Shown here piece after piece: positions 1 through 7,016 of a stretch of DNA of 64,000 bases. The translations under genes and the position numbers were made by a program. The number at the start of each line of letters is the position of its first letter. Within the stretch, counting starts at the first letter, position 1. Where the stretch lies: NCBI GenBank assembly GCA_038320345.1, contig JBBQED010000015.1:11495-75494 (forward strand), read 5' to 3'. This DNA is from JBBQED01 sp038320345 (GTDB lineage: Bacteria > Bacteroidota > Bacteroidia > AKYH767-A > OLB10). The notes beneath the pieces were generated by a model. The model did not search any database. It worked only from the letters and a program-made list of their open reading frames with translations, and was not told the DNA's origin.

Positions 1-372
1 TTGTTGGATAATATTATGTTCCGCAAGACGACCTTTTTTAATTTCCAGCGGTACATTGCGCTCATAAGTTGAATCTAACTTTTGAGCTAATAATCGAAGT
101 TCTTTCTCACAATTTAATCCAAATTCCTTTTTATAGGTTAGCGCTTCTTCAAGGAAATTGCAAGAAATGTCAGTTACCAAATATACGTTTTTTATGTTTT
201 TCTGGCGTAAAAAGTCCTTGATACTCGTAATTTCGCTTTCATTATAATTCAAGACCATTGCTGTAGAGGATAAAAAATATATCTCAGTGCCAAACCGTTC
301 CTCTAAAAAGTGATTTAATTGACAAAATGGACAGGTAATATATAAGGATGCATTGGGGTTTATTTTTTTCAT
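1..372 (-). CDS. Hypothetical protein with N-terminal CPFC motif (3' end cut by the window)
   Basis: An open frame starts at ATG 372 and runs 124 codons to the window edge without a stop. It is therefore truncated at its C-terminus. The product starts MKKINPNASLYITCPFCQ, so a CxxC pair sits around residues 14-17, and a further Cys lies near residue 73 (DISCNFLEEA). There is no signal peptide or membrane segment. The CPFC pair could bind zinc or be redox active, but the rest does not look like a complete thioredoxin. I do not recognise the family. It lies 139 bp downstream of the DUF6671 gene on the same strand, so the two may be co-transcribed. Confidence 0.55.
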   Translation of the reverse strand, partial: MKKINPNASLYITCPFCQLNHFLEERFGTEIYFLSSTAMVLNYNESEITSIKDFLRQKNIKNVYLVTDISCNFLEEALTYKKEFGLNCEKELRLLAQKLDSTYERNVPLEIKKGRLAEHNIIQQ

Positions 373-511
373 CGTCTTACTTCGAGATCTTAAATGGTAA
401 ACGTTCGGCTTTCGATTTGTTCTTTAAAAACTAGTATTTATGCAACTTTAATGCGATTTTTATTTACGATTTTAGCTTATTGAATCATGACTTCCTTCAT
501 AAGTCAAGTTG

Positions 512-1357
512 TTAAGGATTGCAGAAATCGCAGTACATCGGATCTTCTTCGGTCTTGCCATGTGGAAATTGATCTTCTTTAGTATATGCACATTGTGTAC
601 ATGTATATTGAAAGCTTAACGTGGAACGAGTTTTAAGTCCGCAAAGGCTACATGGCAACCCTCGTATGACGGCGGTAATCCCAAATCCTGGAGTGCTGCA
701 TTCGGGACATTGTGATTGAATCTTCTTTACTAGTTTAGTTGCAACTTTTTCTATCACTTCCATCCTTGTTGGATTGAACATTGCTCTCATGTCGGTCATC
801 ACATACACTTGTCCATATTTATTCAACAATACATGGAAAGATGTTATTAGCAAATTCCAATCTCTAATTCCTTTTATTAGTTCGGCATTTTCAACTTTTG
901 ATTTCTTCAGTATTAATCCATGAGAAGGAAATTTTATGCTTTTAGCAAAATCTACCAGTTCCTTTTCTGTTCTTATTTCTTTACCGTTGAAATTTGTGTC
1001 TGTGCTTAATACTCTTTCAATAATTTCAAGTTTGTTTTTGTGATCAATAAATATGATGAATTCATCATCAGCAGGCATAAATAAGATCGAAGGGTGCGGA
1101 CCAAATGAACCTTCACTCGCAATAGCCATATCGCATGCTGTAATTTTCATGGCCATCAAACATTTGTTCCTTACAGTAGTGAGGGGGTCATCTTTCCTAT
1201 CAACTTCTCCTGTAAAGGTTCCAAATTCATCGGTGTCAATCGCGGGTGATACAAAACATTTTACCCCAATTTCTTTTTCAAAAATTGGGGTAATTACCTT
1301 TTCCTTTTCGTGTTTTGTTGCAATGAGTAAGTTTCTTCCTTGGAATATATTACTCAT
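512..1357 (-). CDS. DUF6671-like protein with C-terminal zinc ribbons
   Basis: A 281-residue cytosolic protein of unknown function. The N-terminal part contains GRNLLIATKHEKEKVI and, further on, ASEGSFGPHPS, which I associate with the DUF6671 family. The last 70 residues carry four CxxC pairs (CPEC, CSLC, CTQC, CDFC), as expected for two zinc-ribbon knuckles. The ATG at 1357 fits the conserved beginning of the family as I remember it. No signal peptide or membrane helix is visible. The gene is on the same strand as the CPFC protein at the window edge, and 125 bp separates it from the end of the isocitrate dehydrogenase gene. The family assignment is from memory of motifs; the zinc ribbons are directly visible. 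Confidence 0.65.
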   Translation of the reverse strand: MSNIFQGRNLLIATKHEKEKVITPIFEKEIGVKCFVSPAIDTDEFGTFTGEVDRKDDPLTTVRNKCLMAMKITACDMAIASEGSFGPHPSILFMPADDEFIIFIDHKNKLEIIERVLSTDTNFNGKEIRTEKELVDFAKSIKFPSHGLILKKSKVENAELIKGIRDWNLLITSFHVLLNKYGQVYVMTDMRAMFNPTRMEVIEKVATKLVKKIQSQCPECSTPGFGITAVIRGLPCSLCGLKTRSTLSFQYTCTQCAYTKEDQFPHGKTEEDPMYCDFCNP

Positions 1358-1482
1358 GTAAGTAGGCTTGTTGTTTTGATTGGCTTTAGATCTAGACTAC
1401 TTCTTTTGCTGTTACTGCGCTGATAATTTTTGAATTAGAATGGATTTTTCTAGACTACAATACATTCATCATTGAATCATTC

Positions 1483-2928
1483 TCATTGCCCTTGTCCTAG
1501 CGAGAAAGCCGGTGTTCCATCAAAGGAGTATAAGTTTTCTGTTTTGATGGTATCTATATTTTTTTCTATGGCTTTTCCTAATAACTCGATGATCTGAAGT
1601 TTGGTTATCGTTTTATCACTTACGGGTTTAAATCTACAACGCCAATGATCCGTACAGAAAGTTTCTTCAAATCCATCAGGATATACTTTTATCCCACGGT
1701 TAGTGATCATGGAAAGTTGTAGTTGATCCGTATTCAGTTGTTCAATTTGCTTAGCTAAATCATTAGGGGAGATATCGGCATGATGAACAAATATATCTAC
1801 ACCAATTAGCTCTTTTACTTTCGGTTGTTTACGTTTGTATTTTGGCAGATTTAAGGGCGTACCTTTCGAATAATTTACAGCTTTGAGGGTAACGGGTGTT
1901 TTACCAAGGTTACCGATAACAGCTTCCGCAAATTCTTTCGTTCCTACATTCTGTTTGCTAATGCCTTCTTTAAATACATCATAAGTATGTATTCCATCTT
2001 CAATGGTTTTTAGCCATGCATTTTGAATTTTCTCCGCCACTTCGGTTTGTCCAATATGATTTAGCATCATCACTGCTCCTTGCAAGAGACCCGATGGATT
2101 AGCTAAATTTTGTCCAGCTCTTCGTGGTGCAGATCCGTGTATGGCTTCAAACATCGCACATTCTTCACCGATATTGGCAGAACCCGCCAACCCTACTGAC
2201 CCTGCAATTTGCGCAGCAACATCGCTTAAGATATCGCCATATAAATTCGGCATTACAATCACATCAAATGCTTCTGGAGTATCCGCCATTTTAGCAGCTC
2301 CGATATCTATGATCCAATGTTCATTTTCAATGTCAGAATATTCTTTTGCGATCTCATTAAATACTTCATGAAACAAGCCATCCGTTTGCTTCATGATATT
2401 GTCTTTTGTAAAACAGGTTACTTTTTTTCTCCCATATTGTCTGGCATACTCGAAAGCATATCTAACAATCTTCTCACAACCTGGGCGACTGATCAATTTC
2501 AAACATTGTATAACCTCATCGGTTTGTTGATGTTCGATACCCGCGTAAAGATCTTCTTCGTTTTCTCTAACAATAACTAAATCCATTAATGGATGTTTGG
2601 TTTGAACAAACGGATGCATACTCATACAAGGTCGGACATTAGAATAGAGTCCTAAAAATTTCCTTGTAGTTACGTTTAAGCTTTTATACCCACCACCTTG
2701 AGGTGTTGTAATGGGTGCCTTTAAGAAAACTTTGTTTTTTCTGATGACATCCCAAGATTCTTTGGCAATACCGGATGTATTACCCGCTAAATACACTTTT
2801 TCACCTACTTCAATTTCTTCGATTTCTATCTTAGCACCTGCTGCCATTAAAATTTTAAGTGTGGCATCCATAATTTCTGGACCGATACCATCTCCTTTTG
2901 CTACCGTTATTTTTTTCAATGCTGTCAT
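1483..2928 (-). CDS. icd: NADP-dependent isocitrate dehydrogenase with C-terminal extension
   Basis: Catalyses oxidative decarboxylation of isocitrate to 2-oxoglutarate in the TCA cycle. It has the isopropylmalate/isocitrate dehydrogenase fold: GDGIGPEIM at the N-terminus, the substrate arginines in NVTTRK, SNVRP and IVREN, the metal-binding NLYGDILSD, and the nucleotide-loop region EAIHGSAPRRAGQNLANPSG. About 120 residues follow the catalytic core (from roughly residue 360), as in the approximately 480-residue bacterial/Rickettsia-type family. An upstream in-frame Met at 2952 would add eight residues. I chose ATG 2928 because MTALKKITVAKGDG matches the usual start. It is divergent from a LysR regulator across about 95 bp. 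NADP rather than NAD specificity is inferred from family. Confidence 0.9.
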   Translation of the reverse strand: MTALKKITVAKGDGIGPEIMDATLKILMAAGAKIEIEEIEVGEKVYLAGNTSGIAKESWDVIRKNKVFLKAPITTPQGGGYKSLNVTTRKFLGLYSNVRPCMSMHPFVQTKHPLMDLVIVRENEEDLYAGIEHQQTDEVIQCLKLISRPGCEKIVRYAFEYARQYGRKKVTCFTKDNIMKQTDGLFHEVFNEIAKEYSDIENEHWIIDIGAAKMADTPEAFDVIVMPNLYGDILSDVAAQIAGSVGLAGSANIGEECAMFEAIHGSAPRRAGQNLANPSGLLQGAVMMLNHIGQTEVAEKIQNAWLKTIEDGIHTYDVFKEGISKQNVGTKEFAEAVIGNLGKTPVTLKAVNYSKGTPLNLPKYKRKQPKVKELIGVDIFVHHADISPNDLAKQIEQLNTDQLQLSMITNRGIKVYPDGFEETFCTDHWRCRFKPVSDKTITKLQIIELLGKAIEKNIDTIKTENLYSFDGTPAFSLGQGQ

Positions 2929-2991
2929 GAAGTTGGGTTTTTTAGATTTCAACTTTGCAAAATTGTAGTTTTTACTTCATTAATTTTTATA

Positions 2992-2999
2992 TAACTTTG
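2992..2999 (+). promoter_or_regulatory. Bacteroidota -7 box upstream of the LysR gene
   Basis: TAACTTTG matches the TAnnTTTG -7 consensus of the Bacteroidota primary sigma factor and lies 24 bp before the LysR start codon. No TTG is seen at the ideal -33 distance, so the call rests on the -7 box alone. Confidence 0.4.
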
Positions 3000-3023
3000 C
3001 AATGATTAACATAAATTAAATTT

Positions 3024-3953
3024 ATGAATTACACCTTCAATCAATTACGCATATTCCTAAAAATCACTCAATTACAGAGTATTACGAAAGCTGCAGAGGA
3101 TTTACACCTCACGCAACCCGCAGTTTCTATTCAGCTGAAAAATTTTCAAGCACAGTTTGACATCCCATTAACGGAAATAATTGGTCGGCGAATTTTTATC
3201 ACTGATTTCGGAAAAGAAATTGCCGTTGCCGCTGAAAATATTTTAAATGAAGTGTATTCCATTAATTATAAAACGCTAGCCTATAAAGGGCAACTGGCAG
3301 GTAAGTTGAGAATTTCGGTGGTATCAACTGGAAAATACATTATCCCTTATTTTCTCTCTGGTTTCTTAAAGCTTCATGATGGTATCGATTTGCAACTTGA
3401 TGTTACTAATAAAGCGCAAGTGATAGATAGTTTAGAGAATAATGAAGTGGATTTTTCATTAGTATCTGTTATGCCGGATAATATCAAGTTGAATAAATTG
3501 GAATTAATGGAAAATCAACTTTTTCTCATCGGTAACAAAGATCTAAGTTTCAAAGAAAAAATTTATGATAAAAAAATATTCGAAACCCTACCTTTAATTT
3601 ATCGAGAGAAAGGCTCTGGAACTAGACTTGTCATGGAGAGATTTATTTTGAAGAATGATCTTCCTGTGAAAAAGAAAATGGAACTCACTTCAAACGAAGC
3701 AGTAAAGCAAGCGGTAATTGCTGGAATGGGCTATTCAATTATGCCCTTAATAGGAATTAAAAACGAAGTAAGCTCTGGCGAACTTCAAATTATACCAGTC
3801 AAAGGATTTCCAATAAAATCAGTGTGGAATTTAATATGGTTAAAAGATAAAGGATTTTCAATGGTGGCTAAATCATTTTTAAATTATGTAAAAGCCGAGA
3901 AAAAAAATATCATAAAAGAACATTTTTCATGGTTTGAAAGCGAGAAAGTTTGA
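3024..3953 (+). CDS. LysR-family transcriptional regulator
   Basis: A 309-residue regulator. Residues 1-60 form the LysR winged helix-turn-helix, with TQLQSITKAAEDLHLTQPAV and the usual VSIQLKNF recognition helix. Residues from about 90 form the periplasmic-binding-like effector domain (KLRISVVSTGKYIIPYFLS). LysR proteins commonly control the gene they diverge from, which here is icd, separated by about 95 bp. CbbR/CysB-like members sense metabolites, but the ligand cannot be read from the sequence. The end of the protein is rich in Lys and Asn, and the coding sequence is very AT-rich, more so than the genes around it. No downstream partner gene is on the same strand nearby. Confidence 0.88.
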   Translation: MNYTFNQLRIFLKITQLQSITKAAEDLHLTQPAVSIQLKNFQAQFDIPLTEIIGRRIFITDFGKEIAVAAENILNEVYSINYKTLAYKGQLAGKLRISVVSTGKYIIPYFLSGFLKLHDGIDLQLDVTNKAQVIDSLENNEVDFSLVSVMPDNIKLNKLELMENQLFLIGNKDLSFKEKIYDKKIFETLPLIYREKGSGTRLVMERFILKNDLPVKKKMELTSNEAVKQAVIAGMGYSIMPLIGIKNEVSSGELQIIPVKGFPIKSVWNLIWLKDKGFSMVAKSFLNYVKAEKKNIIKEHFSWFESEKV

Positions 3954-4042
3954 GAATTATTTTTAAAGTACTTTCGAATTTTTAGATTCTAATTTTTCGA
4001 AATTTATTTTGAAAATTATCCCATAAAATTTATTATCATTTT

Positions 4043-4561
4043 TCAAATTCCCATCTTCACACTCAAATCTCCATGTCCTTTCAAGAAGCAGCTGTCGTTG
4101 CTGACAATCATATAGTAGATCCTGAATAAGGAATCGCTATGAACAGAATAATTGCTGAGATCTACAAATAGAGTAGGATCCACTATACTGTCTGAAGTGA
4201 TTAACGTTTTCCAATTGTAATCCAATATTCTAATTTTCATGCGATAGCCTGATGGCTTTGATGATGATATAGAAAAGATGCGGGATGATGAAGGGTTTGG
4301 GTATGCAGGATAAATAATTACTCCTGGGTTTAAGTTAGTAACATCTACAAATTTGGCGTAATCGTTATAAAGATCTTTTTCTCTATTAGTCCAATTTACA
4401 TCATCAGTCCAGTCGGAACTATCAATTGTCCCCAAAAAATTTCCGGTTACATCGGTCATGGTATAGCCAGTAAATTTTTCCGGAGTAGTGCTCCCGTCTT
4501 TACTACAAGATACAATGGTTAATAAACATAAATAGAGGTATAACTTCTTGTATTTCACCAC
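4043..4561 (-). CDS. Small secreted lipoprotein, function unknown
   Basis: A 172-residue protein with a lipoprotein signal: a short Lys-rich start, a hydrophobic stretch YLYLCLLTIVSC and the lipid-acceptor Cys at residue 19 followed by SKDGS. The mature part has no recognised enzyme motif. Residues about 82-130 include IYPAYPNPSSSRIFSISS and MKIRILDYNWKTLI, which resemble the beta-strand pattern of T9SS type A sorting domains. Here the segment is not at the very C-terminus, and the protein has a lipobox. It is convergent with the LysR gene (89 bp) and divergent from kup (150 bp). I cannot assign a role. Confidence 0.7.
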   Translation of the reverse strand: MVKYKKLYLYLCLLTIVSCSKDGSTTPEKFTGYTMTDVTGNFLGTIDSSDWTDDVNWTNREKDLYNDYAKFVDVTNLNPGVIIYPAYPNPSSSRIFSISSSKPSGYRMKIRILDYNWKTLITSDSIVDPTLFVDLSNYSVHSDSLFRIYYMIVSNDSCFLKGHGDLSVKMGI

Positions 4562-4711
4562 CCTTAATTTTTTATAAAAGTATCAAATTATTGTAATTGT
4601 AAAATAATTCCAAAACGTAGATCTTGCTTTCTGGACTTATTTCCTTTTATCTCACTCGTTTTGCCTCTTGTTCATTTGGTTATTACTATTTTAGCGCCAT
4701 AATTTACTGCT

Positions 4712-6652
4712 GTGCAAAAGCATCAGGGTATGAGCCGGGTCACCGCCGCCGGTTTGCTGATTACCTTAGGAATCATTTACGGTGATATCGGAACATCTCC
4801 GCTTTATGTAATGAAAGCAATTGTTGGTAGTGGACCTATCAACGACACTGTGGTTATAGGAGGGATTTCCTGTATTTTCTGGACCCTTACCCTGCAAACT
4901 ACTATCAAGTATGTGTTTCTTACGCTTCGTGCAGATAATAAAGGAGAAGGAGGAATATTTTCACTCTATGCGTTAGTTCGTCGCCGTAAAACGCCATGGT
5001 TGGTTTTTCCTGCCATGATTGGAGGAAGTACATTATTGGCGGATGGTATTATTACCCCACCAATTTCAGTTTCATCTGCAATTGAAGGACTTCAAGCTAT
5101 ACGACCAGATATTCCAACAATTCCCATCGTCATTGGAATCATTACGGGTATGTTTATTATTCAGCGATTCGGAACCAATTTCGTAGGCAAATTTTTTGGT
5201 CCTATGATGTTGATTTGGTTTTCAATGCTAGGCATTCTTGGTTTGATGAATATGACTGGTAATTTTCATATTCTAGCAGCTTTAAATCCACTTTACGCTC
5301 TTGATCTGTTAGTGAATTATCCAGATGGATTTTGGATTCTTGGCGCAGTATTTCTTTGTACTACAGGAGCAGAAGCTTTGTATAGCGATCTCGGTCATTG
5401 CGGTCGACAAAATATTCGTGTGAGTTGGATCTTTGTGAAAACTACCTTGGTGCTAAATTATTTTGGGCAAGGCGCATGGTTGATCAATCATGATGGTCAA
5501 CATTTAGTGGGAAGAAATCCTTTCTTTGAATTAATGACGCCTTGGTTTTTGCCGATAGGAATTGGCGTTGCAACGGTAGCCGCTGTAATTGCAAGTCAGG
5601 CACTCATTAGTGGTTCATTCACTTTAATCAACGAAGCTATCCGGTTAAATTTCTGGCCTAAAGTGAAAGTAGTTTACCCAACTGATTTTCGTGGTCAGAT
5701 ATATATTCCATCGGTGAACTGGTTGTTGTACTTTGGATGTATCGGTATCGTTTTACATTTTAAAGAATCGAGTGGGATGGAGGCTGCTTATGGTTTGGCG
5801 ATTGTTCTGACCATGCTCATGACCACATTATTGCTGACGTATTATTTGTATCTCTATAAATTTCCAACCATTGTTGTAGTGTTGGTATTGATGGTGTACT
5901 CAACTATTGAATTTGCTTTTTTAGTGGCGAATTTGAGTAAGTTTTCACATGGAGGATGGGTAACACTTCTCGTAGCTACGGGGCTTGTTACGGTAATGAT
6001 GGTTTTGTACTATAGTAGGAAAATCAGAAACAGATTGGTGGAATTTGTGCATCTGGATGATTATTTACCACTGATAAATTCCTTGAGTAGCGATAAATCA
6101 ATTCCTAAATACGCTACTAACTTGGTGTACTTAACAAGTGCAAATAATAGTAATGAAATTGAAGAGATAGTAATGTTTTCGATTTTGCAGAAATCACCAA
6201 AGCGTGCCGATATTTATTGGTTTGTTCACGTTGATGTATTGGATGAACCTTATACATTGGAATATAAAGTACGTCATCTTCAAGATAATAAAGTTATTCG
6301 AATCGATTTTCGGGTAGGATTTAGGATTGATCCTCGTGTAAATTTAATGTTCCGTCAAGTGGTTACGGATATGGTAAAGAATAACGAGATCGATATCAGT
6401 AGTCGCTATCCTTCCTTGCATAAAAGAGCATTAGTGGGAGATTTCCGTTTTGTTGTGATGGAGAAATTCCTGAGCCTCGATAATGAACTGCCATGGATTC
6501 AAAAGATCATCATGGATATTTATTTCTTGTTGAAGAAAGTTTCGTTGCCTGAAGAACGCGCTTTTGGTTTGGATACTAGCTCGGTTACCGTTGAAAAAGT
6601 TCCGTTGATTGTACAGCCTGTAGAAGGATTGAAACTGAAACGGATTATATGA
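4712..6652 (+). CDS. kup: KUP family potassium uptake protein
   Basis: Low-affinity K+/H+ symporter of the cytoplasmic membrane. The family signature near the N-terminus, YGDIGTSPLYVM, is present, followed by about 12 hydrophobic segments through residue 430 and a soluble C-terminal domain of about 200 residues. The length of 646 residues agrees with typical Kup proteins (about 620-650). The first in-frame start after the upstream stop is GTG 4712. ATG 4730 (MSRVTAAGLL) would shorten the protein by six residues and is equally compatible with the first helix. TATTTTAG at 4687-4694 is a near-match to the -7 box. No other transport genes are adjacent. The downstream 360 bp contains structured DNA and the glutamine synthetase promoter. 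Confidence 0.93.
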   Translation: MQKHQGMSRVTAAGLLITLGIIYGDIGTSPLYVMKAIVGSGPINDTVVIGGISCIFWTLTLQTTIKYVFLTLRADNKGEGGIFSLYALVRRRKTPWLVFPAMIGGSTLLADGIITPPISVSSAIEGLQAIRPDIPTIPIVIGIITGMFIIQRFGTNFVGKFFGPMMLIWFSMLGILGLMNMTGNFHILAALNPLYALDLLVNYPDGFWILGAVFLCTTGAEALYSDLGHCGRQNIRVSWIFVKTTLVLNYFGQGAWLINHDGQHLVGRNPFFELMTPWFLPIGIGVATVAAVIASQALISGSFTLINEAIRLNFWPKVKVVYPTDFRGQIYIPSVNWLLYFGCIGIVLHFKESSGMEAAYGLAIVLTMLMTTLLLTYYLYLYKFPTIVVVLVLMVYSTIEFAFLVANLSKFSHGGWVTLLVATGLVTVMMVLYYSRKIRNRLVEFVHLDDYLPLINSLSSDKSIPKYATNLVYLTSANNSNEIEEIVMFSILQKSPKRADIYWFVHVDVLDEPYTLEYKVRHLQDNKVIRIDFRVGFRIDPRVNLMFRQVVTDMVKNNEIDISSRYPSLHKRALVGDFRFVVMEKFLSLDNELPWIQKIIMDIYFLLKKVSLPEERAFGLDTSSVTVEKVPLIVQPVEGLKLKRII

Positions 6653-6715
6653 TTTTTTTGAGGCGATGAAGTCACAAGGGCTTCTCTTTCAAATTAGCTC
6701 CATGTATACTTTTTT

Positions 6716-6774
6716 CCGGCGAATAGTCGCCTACCTCTGTAGGCTACTTGGCATTTGTAGTGCTTAAAGGCCGG
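6716..6774. other. Intergenic stretch with nested inverted repeats between kup and glutamine synthetase
   Basis: The 364 bp between kup (ends 6652) and the glutamine synthetase start (7017) holds no gene. In its first part, the outer arms CCGGC (6716-6720) and GCCGG (6770-6774) enclose GGCGAATAGTCGCC (6718-6731), a hairpin GCCTAC-CTCT-GTAGGC (6729-6744) and CTAC...GTAG. This could be a structured 3' end of the kup transcript, a small RNA or a relic of a palindromic repeat. No long T-run follows, so it is not a textbook terminator. Confidence 0.35.
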
Positions 6775-6864
6775 CAATCTCCCCAAATCTAACTTTCCCC
6801 CGATTTTCCTAAAAACTACTTTTTTCCCATAAATCTTACAAAATCTATCGTTTTTTCTCTAAGA

Positions 6865-6884
6865 CCCCCTAAAAAATAGGGGGG
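6865..6884. promoter_or_regulatory. Palindrome CCCCCTA-AAAAA-TAGGGGG upstream of glutamine synthetase
   Basis: Perfect 7-bp arms (6865-6871 and 6877-6883) are separated by AAAAA. A half-site copy, CCCCTAAAAAT, recurs at 6918-6928 inside the promoter spacer of the glutamine synthetase gene. The repeated motif and its position suggest an operator. Alternatively the palindrome ends the kup transcript on either strand, though no strong T-run is present. Confidence 0.45.
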
Positions 6885-6909
6885 TGTTTAAAAATAAATG
6901 CCTTTTTTC

Positions 6910-6941
6910 TTGATTTACCCCTAAAAATACCAATACCTTTG
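6910..6941 (+). promoter_or_regulatory. Bacteroidota promoter of glutamine synthetase
   Basis: TTG at 6910-6912 and TACCTTTG at 6934-6941 are separated by 21 bp, close to the TTG-N19-TAnnTTTG consensus. Transcription should start near 6946-6950, leaving a leader of about 70 nt before ATG 7017. This rules out the TTG codon at 6939 as a translation start. Confidence 0.72.
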
Positions 6942-7016
6942 CCGCCGATCGGTAATTTTATCCCGATTGAAGTAACTAAAACTGAGTCCTACCGTTTAAA
7001 ACAAAAAAATAATCCA

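Noticed and set aside
1053..1361. Plus-strand 102-codon frame over the DUF6671 gene
   Set aside because: Antisense shadow of a zinc-ribbon gene with clear CxxC pairs.
1390..1462. Repeat TCTAGACTAC before icd
   Set aside because: Two short copies only, AT-rich spacer; likely chance.
6939..7016. Longer N-terminus of glutamine synthetase from TTG 6939
   Set aside because: The codon lies inside the -7 box of the gene's promoter, and the added residues do not resemble the family; ATG 7017 is the start.
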